This document shows positions 8,925-17,300 of a stretch of 40,085 bases of DNA, one piece after another (positions within the stretch are counted from its first letter, which is position 1; the number at the start of each line of letters is the position of its first letter). The DNA comes from Rheinheimera baltica DSM 14885 (GTDB lineage: Bacteria; Pseudomonadota; Gammaproteobacteria; Enterobacterales; Alteromonadaceae), in assembly GCF_000425345.1 (NCBI RefSeq), contig NZ_AUDG01000039.1, positions 1-40,085 on the forward strand, read 5' to 3'. Under the pieces are notes generated by a model, which searched no databases, was not told where the DNA came from, and saw nothing but the letters and a program-made list of their open reading frames with translations. The translations under genes and the position numbers were made by a program.

Positions 8925-8950
8925 AAAAGGGCACTTATAGTGCCCTTTTT
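8925..8950. terminator. Bidirectional rho-independent terminator
   Basis: A ten-base stem (aaaagggcac, 8925-8934, with its complement gtgccctttt spanning the loop-proximal G) closes a short loop of about five bases around ttata. It has T-rich sequence on the + side and A-rich sequence on the other. It separates the convergent M3 peptidase and YebC-family genes and can serve both. Confidence 0.85.
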
Positions 8951-8973
8951 ACTTAATTTAGGTTGATGTTGGC

Positions 8974-9675
8974 TTATTCGCCTAAACCTACATAGACGTT
9001 TTGCACGTCGTCATCAGCATCTATGGCATCTAAAAAGGCTTCAACTTCAGCTCGCTCAGCATCACCCAGCGACACCGGGTTATTGGCGCGATAGACCAAT
9101 TTGGCGGTTAGCACGTTATAACCAAACTCTGGCAGGGCTTTTGCCACTAAATCCAGATCCGTTGCTTCAGTTAAAAATACCACTTCGTTATCTTCGCCCG
9201 CTTCAAAATCCTGAGCACCGGCTTCAATGGCGGCAAGTTCAACGTCAGCATCTGCGGTTACTGGCTCAGCTTCAATCTGACCCAAGTGTTTAAAGTCCCA
9301 GGATACAGCACCCGATGTTGCCAACTGGCCTTTACGAAATAGCTGACGAATGCTCATCGCGCTGCGGTTTTTATTGTCTGTTAAACATTCAACGATAACC
9401 GGCACCTGATGTGGTGCAAAACCTTCATAGACAACGGTTTCATAGTTTGCCGGGCCGTCTAAAAGGCCTGCGCCTTTTTTAATTGCCCGCTCGAGGGTGT
9501 CTTTAGGCATCGAGGCTTTTTTCGCCGCTTCAATCGCAGAGCGCAATTTGGCGTTCATGTCTGGGTCGGCACCATTACGTGCGGCGACGGCAATCTCTTT
9601 TGCCAGTTTGGTAAAAATGCGGCCTTTGGCATTAGCCGCATCCATTTTATGTTTGGCTTTCCATTGTGCGCCCAT
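8974..9675 (-). CDS. YebC/PmpR family regulator (TACO1 family)
   Basis: The 233-residue product has the family's N-terminal domain ([28 protein letters not shown], then [14 protein letters not shown]). The [11 protein letters not shown] and [18 protein letters not shown] motifs follow, and the C-terminal acidic domains are complete. The MGAQWKAKH opening differs from the MAGHSKWANIKHRK of canonical E. coli YebC, so this looks like the second gammaproteobacterial paralogue rather than the copy next to ruvC. Family members bind DNA as regulators, or act on ribosomes translating proline-rich stretches. It is encoded alone here. Confidence 0.88.
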   Translation of the reverse strand: MGAQWKAKHKMDAANAKGRIFTKLAKEIAVAARNGADPDMNAKLRSAIEAAKKASMPKDTLERAIKKGAGLLDGPANYETVVYEGFAPHQVPVIVECLTDNKNRSAMSIRQLFRKGQLATSGAVSWDFKHLGQIEAEPVTADADVELAAIEAGAQDFEAGEDNEVVFLTEATDLDLVAKALPEFGYNVLTAKLVYRANNPVSLGDAERAEVEAFLDAIDADDDVQNVYVGLGE

Positions 9676-9791
9676 GCTTGCGCTCCTGTATATTTAGCTA
9701 TCAAAACGAACAGTGCGCTAGTCTAGCTAATTGCAGGCTTTTAACGCAACAAAAGCCATGATAATTCTATCGTATAGGTGTGTATTAGCGA

Positions 9792-10373
9792 TTATTCCAG
9801 CGCCATTACGACGACATGCTGTTGCAGTTGCGGATAAAACTGCAAAAAGACTTGCTCTAACAGGGCATAATTCGGCTTAATTTCTTCGATAATACCGGCA
9901 AACTGATTATTAAAACGAATACTTGACGCAATACGGTCGAGTGCGTGGCCAAGCCCGGTAAGTTGCTGGTAACTGAGAAACCAGTCGTGCTGACGAACAC
10001 TGCGCATTGTTAATGTCATTGAGGCGGGCATAAGATGCTCCGCTGCGGCCAAATTGGTATAAAGCTGCTGCTTGTATTCGCTAAAAGGCTGATCGTAAAA
10101 AAGCGTCCAATGACATATTAAAAAGTGGTCAAAAAGCACATCTAAGGCAATGCCGGCAAAGCGGCGACGCGACGGAGAAAAAACCTTTTTTGCATCACGT
10201 ACACTTGGGTGGCTGTCGGTGAAAACATCGACGGCACGATGATTTTTTAATCCTGCTAATATAGGTGGTGGCAAGGTAGTGAGTGCAGTACCTTTGCAAA
10301 AGTCGCCTAGTAAGTTACCCACTAAAGAAAAATGATTTGGCTGAGCCAGCGCAGTATGCGCTAAGTAATTCAA
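9792..10373 (-). CDS. acpH: Acyl carrier protein phosphodiesterase
   Basis: The 193-residue product matches AcpH along its length: NYLAHTALAQPNHFSLVGNLLGDFCKG, then HRAVDVFTDSHP, RRRFAGIALDVLFDHFL and the C-terminal SIRFNNQF region. The His and Asp residues in these motifs belong to an HD-like metal site. The enzyme removes the 4'-phosphopantetheine group from holo-ACP in the cytosol. The start codon is TTG at 10373, in frame with the family's N-terminus and preceded by the strong ribosome binding site aagaggaag. It is a single gene. Confidence 0.88.
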   Translation of the reverse strand: MNYLAHTALAQPNHFSLVGNLLGDFCKGTALTTLPPPILAGLKNHRAVDVFTDSHPSVRDAKKVFSPSRRRFAGIALDVLFDHFLICHWTLFYDQPFSEYKQQLYTNLAAAEHLMPASMTLTMRSVRQHDWFLSYQQLTGLGHALDRIASSIRFNNQFAGIIEEIKPNYALLEQVFLQFYPQLQQHVVVMALE

Positions 10374-10512
10374 ATTGCTTCCTCTTAACGTTTAAACCGT
10401 TTTTTGCGTAAATATCATTTTTTTGTCAAATTTAACACGGTTTCCCTGCTAGAAATTAATACTATGCTCTCCTAATATATTGGAAATACTAAATCGGTTT
10501 AAGGAGTTCGTA

Positions 10513-10770
10513 ATGTCAATTGGTAATATTAACAATAACAGCGCAGCACAGTTACAACTATACGCTCAGGAGAAGGCGGCAGTAGCACAACAGCCAGCGG
10601 TATCTGCTCAAACGCAATTACCAAATACTGCGGTATCTTCTTTACAAGGTGATTCTGTTCAGATAAGCGAGCAGGCTAGAGCTTTACTTGCTACTAACTC
10701 GCCTACACAAGAAGATGGTGTTTCATTATTAACGAATGGAATGGGTGTTGAACCACCTAAAGGTAGTTAA
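10513..10770 (+). CDS. Small hypothetical protein, 85 aa
   Basis: I chose the ATG at 10513 because it follows a near-perfect ribosome binding site (aaggag, 10501-10506). An in-frame ATG at 10480 has none. The product MSIGNINNNSAAQLQL... is hydrophilic, rich in Gln, Ala and Ser, probably disordered, with the helical motif DSVQISEQARALLA in its second half. No signal peptide or membrane segment is visible. Similar short motifs occur in small uncharacterised gammaproteobacterial proteins, but I cannot assign a function. It begins a three-gene cluster. Confidence 0.6.
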   Translation: MSIGNINNNSAAQLQLYAQEKAAVAQQPAVSAQTQLPNTAVSSLQGDSVQISEQARALLATNSPTQEDGVSLLTNGMGVEPPKGS

Positions 10771-10804
10771 TACATTTGTTATACGCAATCTGCGGGACGG
10801 CACT

Positions 10805-11323
10805 ATGGATTTGAATTATATACAAAGCGTTATGTTTGCAATGGGAAAGTTTGTTTTTTTATCCAACTTTATTCTATTACTGATCGCGGTAGTGTTTGAG
10901 CGTAAGGTTTCGTCTGTTGTTATTAGTTTATTGGTGTTGGCTCTCGCTAGCGGAATAATGTCAGCTCTATCGCCTGTTTTGTTAGAGATATCGTCTGGCG
11001 ATGGATTGCTTAATAAGCTTGCATGGTATGGTGGTTTTGCTTTTGTAGATTGCGTAGCATTGTATTTTTTATTTAAGTTTCACAAGTTATTAAAGCAAAA
11101 CGTAAGTAGTGTGGCGCATTTAGTCGGGTTTTCTTTTTTACTTTTCACGATGTTGCAAAGCATTCGATTTATAGATAGGTATGTTTTAGAAACAGATATG
11201 CTGTCTGCTGTTTATCGCAATACTGTTCCTGCACTTAATTTGATTTTGATACCCTTGATAATGTATTTCTGGCTAGCAGAATTAAGGGAAAGAAAATCCT
11301 ATTTAACGGAGCTCACACAATGA
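10805..11323 (+). CDS. Hypothetical integral membrane protein
   Basis: I chose the ATG at 10805 (MDLNYIQSV), preceded by gcgggacgg. A longer in-frame start at 10736 would overlap the upstream gene and add a non-hydrophobic 23-residue extension. The 172-residue product has about five hydrophobic helices, at roughly 12-31, 35-58, 72-92, 103-120 and 138-158. The tail is charged (ELRERKSYLTE). I do not recognise the family. Its stop overlaps the next gene's start (ATGA), so the two are translationally coupled. Confidence 0.6.
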   Translation: MDLNYIQSVMFAMGKFVFLSNFILLLIAVVFERKVSSVVISLLVLALASGIMSALSPVLLEISSGDGLLNKLAWYGGFAFVDCVALYFLFKFHKLLKQNVSSVAHLVGFSFLLFTMLQSIRFIDRYVLETDMLSAVYRNTVPALNLILIPLIMYFWLAELRERKSYLTELTQ

Positions 11324-11610
11324 TGGCCCTATGTGTTTTGTTTATTTTAGTGCTCAATTTTGTGGCGTTAACCTCATATAGAAAACTGCGATTATTACGG
11401 TCTATTAGTCAAATTCAAGCTGAAGTTGAGCTTGAGATGCATAGTAGGGCGCACCAGCTTTTGGTAAGGCGGGATCAACTTGAGGTCGGTTTACTTAAGG
11501 ACGAAGCGAATCGAGTTGATGAACAGTGGAAAGGCGATTTGGCTGAGTACATGGAAGAATTTGAGCAAGAAGCCATACTGCGTTCGAAAAGCCGTTTAAA
11601 TCGCGTTTAA
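11320..11610 (+). CDS. Hypothetical protein with one membrane anchor and helical tail
   Basis: The 96-residue product has an N-terminal hydrophobic helix (about residues 2-18) followed by a highly charged, Glu/Arg-rich region likely to be a long coiled coil. It would be a bitopic inner-membrane protein. The start ATG overlaps the preceding gene's stop as ATGA. Its own stop codon overlaps by four bases the stop of the convergent atl gene. Family unknown. Tight coupling to the five-helix membrane protein suggests a shared complex. Confidence 0.6.
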   Translation: MMALCVLFILVLNFVALTSYRKLRLLRSISQIQAEVELEMHSRAHQLLVRRDQLEVGLLKDEANRVDEQWKGDLAEYMEEFEQEAILRSKSRLNRV

Positions 11611-11945
11611 TAGTTTAATTTAAACAGCAGTTCACCTAAATCCGGCTGCCATACATCCTGCGGCTTAGCCCGGTAGTTTTTTAAGATAACGCCTTCAATT
11701 AATAGCTGCTGGCGTTGTTCTTCTGCCGTTTCAGATCCAGGTGCAAAAGCCAGACGCCGGTCACTTCGCAATATTCTAAACCAAGGTACTTCTAGCTCTT
11801 TAGGAGCATACCCTAAGGCTTTACCAACCAGTCGAGCGCGGCCGGGTAAACCGGCCAAATCAGCTATTTGTCCATAACTGGCTACTTTACCCGCAGGAAT
11901 TTGCAGTGCAGTTTGCCAGATACGTTGATATTTTGATTCGCTCAC
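11607..11945 (-). CDS. atl: Alkyltransferase-like protein (ATL)
   Basis: The 112-residue product is the DNA-binding C-terminal domain of O6-alkylguanine-DNA alkyltransferases: a helix-turn-helix with IPAGKVASYGQIADLAG, the arginine finger region GRARLVGKALGYAP, and the active-site loop. In that loop the usual PCHRV reads PWFRI (Pro54, Trp55), so the alkyl-accepting Cys is a Trp. This is the diagnostic substitution of ATL proteins such as E. coli YbaZ, which flip out O6-alkylguanine and pass the lesion to nucleotide excision repair. Length fits the family. It would act on DNA without repairing it directly. Confidence 0.92.
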   Translation of the reverse strand: MSESKYQRIWQTALQIPAGKVASYGQIADLAGLPGRARLVGKALGYAPKELEVPWFRILRSDRRLAFAPGSETAEEQRQQLLIEGVILKNYRAKPQDVWQPDLGELLFKLNY

Positions 11946-11970
11946 ACACTATACCCTTTATATCTCTTGG

Positions 11971-12384
11971 TTATATGGCATGTCGTGGCACTACTGTTTT
12001 ACCTATGGGCGCCAGAGTAAGTAGTGCTAGTTTCAGATGTTGAATACCGAAAGGAATACCAATAATACTAATGAAACAAGCAATAGCATAGCCAATGTGG
12101 CCTAATGCCAACCAGATCCCTACCAGTAAAAACCAGATAATGTTTCCCAGTGTGCCAACGGTTCCCGTGCCGATGTCGTCGAAACGATTGACATACCGTC
12201 TGTTGATGGCATCTTGGCCAAAGGGCCAAAATGCCATTTCACCGATGACGAAGCAGCTACGACCAAAAGGGATACCAATAATACTGACAAAGCAAAGTAT
12301 GCCAGCCAGCCACCATAATAATCCCATAACAAAACCACCCAGCACAAACCACAGTATATTAAAGATAAGTCGAAATACACTCAT
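11971..12384 (-). CDS. yccF: YccF domain-containing inner-membrane protein
   Basis: The 137-residue product contains two copies of the YccF (DUF307) motif, each with SIIGIPFG, at roughly residues 34-41 and 107-114. Hydrophobic segments flank them (WFVLGGFVMGLLWWLAGIL and IIWFLLVGIWLALGHIGYAI). E. coli YccF has the same size and duplicated arrangement. The protein sits in the inner membrane and its function is unknown. It follows its own short leader and lies just upstream of the co-oriented atl gene (25-bp gap), so the two may be co-transcribed. Confidence 0.9.
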   Translation of the reverse strand: MSVFRLIFNILWFVLGGFVMGLLWWLAGILCFVSIIGIPFGRSCFVIGEMAFWPFGQDAINRRYVNRFDDIGTGTVGTLGNIIWFLLVGIWLALGHIGYAIACFISIIGIPFGIQHLKLALLTLAPIGKTVVPRHAI

Positions 12385-12542
12385 GCTATTTTTCCTTATG
12401 TTAGTCTATCTGACATAAAGCAGAGCCCATGCCAACTTTAAATGCTATATAAAACAACTAGATATTTTTATTTGAACGCCCCTTAATGGCATGTTTAACT
12501 AATGTGTAGCGTAAAACACTAATTAATGAGAGGACTTGTCAG

Positions 12543-13133
12543 GTGTTAGATGGCATAAAAGCGGTAGTATTTGATCTTGATGGCACCTTAGTAGACTCTG
12601 CGTTAGACTTTGGCCGTATTTGTGATGATATCGGTTGGCCTCGTGGCACAGCGTTACTAGAGCAATTAGCCCTAATTGGCGATAGTCATGAGCATCAGCG
12701 GGTGTCACAAATAATTTTTCGACATGAAATGTACGGTGCGCAAAACGCAACCTGGATGCCAGGCGCCCTTGAATGTTTAACTGAGCTGAGTTCTGCTGGC
12801 ATACCGCTGGCTATTTTGACACGCAATATGCGTTTAGCGACACAGCTCACAATTGCTCGCTTACAAATTCCAATTCAACATGTGCTAACGCGTGAAGACT
12901 GCGCCGCTAAACCTGATCCGCAAGGGTTATTGCATCTTTCTGCTCAGTTTGCGCTGCCGGTTGAAAATATGGTTTATGTAGGCGATTATTTGTTTGATTT
13001 ACAAACCGCCGCGAATGCGGGTATGCGGTCTTGTTTGTACCTAAATGAGCATAATACGCATTTTGCTGCACAGGCAAGCTGGTCTTTCCAGCATTTTGAT
13101 GAATTGCGTGAAATGCTTAGGGCGCAATTTTAG
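12543..13133 (+). CDS. HAD superfamily hydrolase, phosphoglycolate phosphatase-like
   Basis: The 196-residue product has all HAD motifs: VVFDLDGTLVDS (nucleophile Asp and acid Asp), LAILTRN with motif II Thr, Lys in CAAKPDPQG, and VGDYLFDLQTAANAG for motif IV. The helical cap inserted after motif I marks it as subclass I (Gph/PGMB-like). Such enzymes dephosphorylate small metabolites, and the substrate cannot be read from sequence. The start is GTG at 12543, preceded by gagagg, and matches the usual N-terminus just before the first strand. The protein is cytosolic. Confidence 0.82.
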   Translation: MLDGIKAVVFDLDGTLVDSALDFGRICDDIGWPRGTALLEQLALIGDSHEHQRVSQIIFRHEMYGAQNATWMPGALECLTELSSAGIPLAILTRNMRLATQLTIARLQIPIQHVLTREDCAAKPDPQGLLHLSAQFALPVENMVYVGDYLFDLQTAANAGMRSCLYLNEHNTHFAAQASWSFQHFDELREMLRAQF

Positions 13134-13237
13134 CCATAACACGCGTTAAGACACTTTTTTGTTTTGAAGTGCAGCGTTTCGGCTAGGATGCTTATATATT
13201 AATTAAAATAATTAACCGTTTAGCAGGGGACGTATTA

Positions 13238-14227
13238 GTGTTAGCTCGTCTTAAAAGTGATTTTCATCTGGCGATGTTAACGCTGGTTGGGGCCATTATT
13301 GTCCTTTGCGTGACGCCATACGGTGTCTACCGTTTGTATACCGGTAGTTACATTGTCGGTGTCGCCGATATGTTAATGGTACTCAGCGCGGTTATTGCTA
13401 CACGTATGGCATGGCGCACTGGTGATACAGTGAAACCGGGTTTATTTCTGGCTCTGGTGTTTTGTGCAGGCGCATTTCTGGTTTGTATTAAGCTCGGTTC
13501 AGATGGCGTGTTCTGGGTATATCCCTTTTTAGTGTTTGTTTTCTTTCTGGTGTCACCCATTCGTGCTTTTCTATTGTTGCTATTAATGTTGTCGGGGCTG
13601 TTTTTAATTGGCAGTGTGTTGCCTGATTTAATATTTGCCAGCACATTTCAGATGATGGCATTTTTTGTTACAACGACAATTACCAGTATTTTCTCTTTTA
13701 TTTTTGCCTATCGTGCTCAGGTACAACGTCAAGAGCTAGAGCGCTTAGCAACAACGGACAGTTTAACCGGTGCTTTGAACCGTCGAACGTTAAATGACCA
13801 GCTAGCCGTTGCTATTGACGAATTTGCTAAAACTGGCAAGCAGTGTGGTTTGATTTTGCTCGATTTAGACCATTTTAAACAAGTGAATGATAAACACGGC
13901 CATAAAGTTGGCGATAAAACGCTGACAGAGTTGGTGCAGGTGCTGCAGTCAATGATGCGATTAAAGGATCAGGTATTTCGGTTTGGCGGCGAGGAATTTG
14001 TCGTGCTGATAGCAAATATAGCACCGGCTAATTTTGAGCGTTTTGCCGAAAAGCTTCGCGCTGGTGTAGAACGTAAAATTGTGTTGCCGGACGGTGTGCA
14101 CATTACAACATCGATAGGTGCGACAATGTTACAGGCTAACGAAGACTGGGAAGCTTGGTTACATCGCGCTGATATGGCGCTGTATCAGGCCAAACATCAG
14201 GGGCGTAATCAGGTTGTGATGGCTTAG
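13238..14227 (+). CDS. Membrane-bound diguanylate cyclase (GGDEF)
   Basis: The 329-residue product has about five to six N-terminal membrane helices (residues 12-158), a short linker, and a GGDEF domain. The signature is GGEEF (residues 250-254). Metal-binding LLDLDHFKQVNDKHGH and TDSLTGALNRR precede it. An inhibitory I-site RLKD (241-244) sits five residues before GGEEF, so the enzyme should be active and product-inhibited. It makes cyclic di-GMP from GTP at the inner membrane, probably sensing through its helices. The start is GTG with ribosome binding site agggga. Its stop overlaps the stop of the convergent PBP gene by four bases. Confidence 0.92.
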   Translation: MLARLKSDFHLAMLTLVGAIIVLCVTPYGVYRLYTGSYIVGVADMLMVLSAVIATRMAWRTGDTVKPGLFLALVFCAGAFLVCIKLGSDGVFWVYPFLVFVFFLVSPIRAFLLLLLMLSGLFLIGSVLPDLIFASTFQMMAFFVTTTITSIFSFIFAYRAQVQRQELERLATTDSLTGALNRRTLNDQLAVAIDEFAKTGKQCGLILLDLDHFKQVNDKHGHKVGDKTLTELVQVLQSMMRLKDQVFRFGGEEFVVLIANIAPANFERFAEKLRAGVERKIVLPDGVHITTSIGATMLQANEDWEAWLHRADMALYQAKHQGRNQVVMA

Positions 14228-17200
14228 TTACACCACGTCTCGTTATTTATATAGGGTTGTAAAATGGGCGCCATACTGTTCATCACCTGCAATGGTAGTG
14301 CAGACGTAAAACTGAAGTTTTCAGCATCGGCATCCGGTACGTAAGCGGTTAACACCCCAAAATGGCGGTATCCTATATAAAAAGCAAAGGTAGCAGTGCG
14401 ATTTAATGCTTTTGAACTGACATGTTGGCCTTTAGCGTTTAGTTGAACCAGCCGGTTATCTCCGGTGCCTGTTTTACCCCCCATTACCAGGTTTGTATCA
14501 GTATAAGCTGTACGTAAACGACGCCCTGTGCCGACATTTACCACTTGCTCAAGCGCCGTCTTTACCGCCATGGCGACTTCAGGGTCCATTACCTGTATTG
14601 GTTGGGGCCGTGGCCGGTCAAAGTCAGTTTGGTATGGGGTATCTTTGGCAAACTGTAGCTGGTCAATCCTGATATTGGGTAAGCGAATGCCATTGTTTAT
14701 GATAATACCAATCAGTTCGGCTAATGCTGCAGGCCTGTCACCAGAACTGCCCAGCGCGGTTGCTAATGAAGGAACTAAATAATCGAACGGATAGCCAAGC
14801 CTTTGCCAACGTTGATGTAAATCCCAAAAGGCTTCAATTTCTAGCATATTACGAATGCGGTTGTCACGCGCGCTTCTAAAACGGGTTTTAAATAGCCATT
14901 GATACACTTCTTGACGCACGTTGCTGCTTTGTGCGATAGCTTGAGGCAATGCTGCATCCGGTGTTTGCTGCAAATAAGCCAGTAACCACAACTCAAGCGG
15001 GTGGCTTCGAGATAAATACGCTCTGTCTGGCAAATTGAAGTTGTCTGGTTGGTATTTATTGTACAGTTTTAGCCATTCGGTTTGTTCAGCTTGTGGTTGG
15101 TTGAACTGTTGTTGCATCGCCTGAATAAACTGGGCTTGGGATGCGTTAGGGTTGATATATAAGTAGGCTACGGCCAAGCGTTCAGGGGTCTGACGGCTAC
15201 TAGCTATGTACATTTGTAAGCGCTGTTCAGCTGTTTTATCTTTATATTTTTGCCAGAAGCGGCGCAAAAAAGTAGTGCCTTCCCTATCAGCAAACCGACG
15301 TAAGTATTGATCACGACGAGGATTGTCGTCATCAACCATCAGCTGATAGCTGCTGTTTTCTCCGTGATAGATGCTGTAGTTGACGATGTCTTGTAGTAAG
15401 CGCACAAAGGGTAAATTGACCGATTGCTGCAGCGCTTCAGCAATCGTTGGGTTAAGTCGGTTTTCTTCTTGCCGGAAATTGTTAAATGTGTGCAGACCAC
15501 CCCCGGTATAGAAGCTTTCTTTTGGATCTGCGCTGTATCGGCGAGTGAGAGCAGCTTGCAACATCGTTGCTAGCGTGGCGTTTGGCTGTTCTGTCAGGAA
15601 GTTGATTACCCAGCTGGTTAAATTGTCCTGTGGCGCAATGTTAACAAACTGCAGTGTCTCGGTGTCTTCTTCAGCATACAAACGATGCAACTCTGCCACA
15701 ATTTCCAGATAGCTTACGAGTACACGTAGTTTGGCAGTAGATCCAAGCTCGAGTTTGCTGGAGTCATTCATATCAAAGGGTTGATCAGTGTTGTCTGTTT
15801 GCACCCTAACCTTGTTGCCATGAGGGGTGTTTTGGTAAAGGGTAAAGCTGTAACGCACTTTACTTTGCTGCCCAATTTGCAGCAGGCGATCAGCAAATAA
15901 ACCGGCTTGTTCCGCGCCGGCCTGTTGTGAAAGTTGGCGCAGATGCTGGCTTATATCGCGTTGCAATTGGTTATGGATGGTAGTGTGGCTGGTTAAGTCT
16001 AATCGGTCTAACTGGTATAGACTTTGATCAAGTAAATTGCTTAAGCGGCTGCGAACCATGGTACTGGCTTTAAAGTATTCAGCAGACACGGCAGGCGGCG
16101 CAGCAATAGAACTAAAGGTTAACGTTTGTTTTGTTGCCAAAGTAACCAGTTCGGCTGATGCTAGCCCTTGCTGCTGCAGTAGGTTTAGATGTCGGTTACT
16201 CAATTGAGCCAGATCGTCTTGACCCTGCACCAGGTAATATGAAGGGCGCCGCTGCGCGATAATTAACGCCATAACTTGTTTTAAGGCTAAACCCTGCTCT
16301 GCGGTGTAAGGCGGTCCTTGTTTTAGTAGGGTGTTTACACGTGTAGGGTTAGCACCGAACCAAGCATAAAGGCCTTCGCCCATACCATTGACTTCACCAT
16401 AGGCAGCTGTTGCAGCTAAGGGCACCGTATTAATGTAGTCCAGTACAATTTTTTGCCGGCTCTGTTGAGTGTCTACTCCCGATTGATAGGTTCGTACACT
16501 TGCTGACACCAGTTGTCGAAATTTATCCGTGATGTCCGATGTAAAGCCTTGCGAGCTATGGCGGTATTTTTCTAACTGAGTTGCCAGAGTGCTGCCACCC
16601 GCTGCAGCCGCAGGAATGCCTGCAGCACGTTGCAGCTGTGACCAAACAGCTGCGCCTAAACGCGGTAAATTTAATACCGGGTTGGCACGCACATGTTCTG
16701 GTGTTAACAATGTTCGGTCTTCAACCATCAGCAAACTATTTACAATCAACGGTGCAACACTTTGCAATGATGTGAACTGCATGGCAGGCGCCACACTTTG
16801 GTATATCGGTTGCTGTTGGCATCCTTGAATTAGCAAGCCAGCACTGTTTTTTTCCGGGTTGGGCGGATGAAAGCCGAAATTGGCATAACTCATTAGTGGT
16901 TCGGAAAACTGGCTTTGTGACTTTATCTGAAAGCCTGACTGCTGCAGCTTAGTGCTCCAATGTGGTAGGTGCGTATAGCCAAAGCGTTGATCAAATGGTC
17001 CTGCAGTGGGGAAGCTGACCTGTGTTGCAGCCCCATCTTGCAACGTGTAAGTTAGCTTGCCGGCATACCAATGCCAAAAAGTGGATTGATAAAAATGATT
17101 TCGGCTTTCCTGGTAAACGGCTAATGCTAACAAAAGAACAGCCAGTACCAATAACCATGGCAGGTAGCGCACAGGCGGTTGAGCAGGTGCTTTGTAGGGC

Positions 17201-17295
17201 GCCTCACGAACATTTTCAAACGTCATCCGTTGTAGAAGCGGCTTGGCATTTAAGGTTGGTTCAGTGCGAGGCTGATTGCTTTGTGAGGCACCCAT
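14224..17295 (-). CDS. Bifunctional class A penicillin-binding protein, atypical
   Basis: The 1023-residue product has a short cytoplasmic tail, one membrane helix (about 44-62), a GT51 glycosyltransferase-like domain and a transpeptidase domain. GT51 motifs seen are VEDRTLL (Glu192) and GGSTLATQLEK (233-243), followed by IVLDYINTVPL. Transpeptidase motifs are STAK (Ser519, Lys522), SVN (625-627) and KTGTG (about 941). It would polymerise and cross-link peptidoglycan in the periplasm. Compared with PBP1a/1b, the usual EDxxFxxHxG motif lacks its Phe and His, and the motif-3 Glu seems to be Gln261, so glycosyltransferase activity is uncertain. It starts 5 bp after hemH in the same operon. Confidence 0.85.
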   Translation of the reverse strand: MGASQSNQPRTEPTLNAKPLLQRMTFENVREAPYKAPAQPPVRYLPWLLVLAVLLLALAVYQESRNHFYQSTFWHWYAGKLTYTLQDGAATQVSFPTAGPFDQRFGYTHLPHWSTKLQQSGFQIKSQSQFSEPLMSYANFGFHPPNPEKNSAGLLIQGCQQQPIYQSVAPAMQFTSLQSVAPLIVNSLLMVEDRTLLTPEHVRANPVLNLPRLGAAVWSQLQRAAGIPAAAAGGSTLATQLEKYRHSSQGFTSDITDKFRQLVSASVRTYQSGVDTQQSRQKIVLDYINTVPLAATAAYGEVNGMGEGLYAWFGANPTRVNTLLKQGPPYTAEQGLALKQVMALIIAQRRPSYYLVQGQDDLAQLSNRHLNLLQQQGLASAELVTLATKQTLTFSSIAAPPAVSAEYFKASTMVRSRLSNLLDQSLYQLDRLDLTSHTTIHNQLQRDISQHLRQLSQQAGAEQAGLFADRLLQIGQQSKVRYSFTLYQNTPHGNKVRVQTDNTDQPFDMNDSSKLELGSTAKLRVLVSYLEIVAELHRLYAEEDTETLQFVNIAPQDNLTSWVINFLTEQPNATLATMLQAALTRRYSADPKESFYTGGGLHTFNNFRQEENRLNPTIAEALQQSVNLPFVRLLQDIVNYSIYHGENSSYQLMVDDDNPRRDQYLRRFADREGTTFLRRFWQKYKDKTAEQRLQMYIASSRQTPERLAVAYLYINPNASQAQFIQAMQQQFNQPQAEQTEWLKLYNKYQPDNFNLPDRAYLSRSHPLELWLLAYLQQTPDAALPQAIAQSSNVRQEVYQWLFKTRFRSARDNRIRNMLEIEAFWDLHQRWQRLGYPFDYLVPSLATALGSSGDRPAALAELIGIIINNGIRLPNIRIDQLQFAKDTPYQTDFDRPRPQPIQVMDPEVAMAVKTALEQVVNVGTGRRLRTAYTDTNLVMGGKTGTGDNRLVQLNAKGQHVSSKALNRTATFAFYIGYRHFGVLTAYVPDADAENFSFTSALPLQVMNSMAPILQPYINNETWCN

Positions 17296-17300
17296 ATGTG

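Noticed and set aside
10736..10804. N-terminal extension of the five-helix membrane protein
   Set aside because: It overlaps the upstream gene and adds a non-hydrophobic segment; the ATG at 10805 has a better ribosome binding site.
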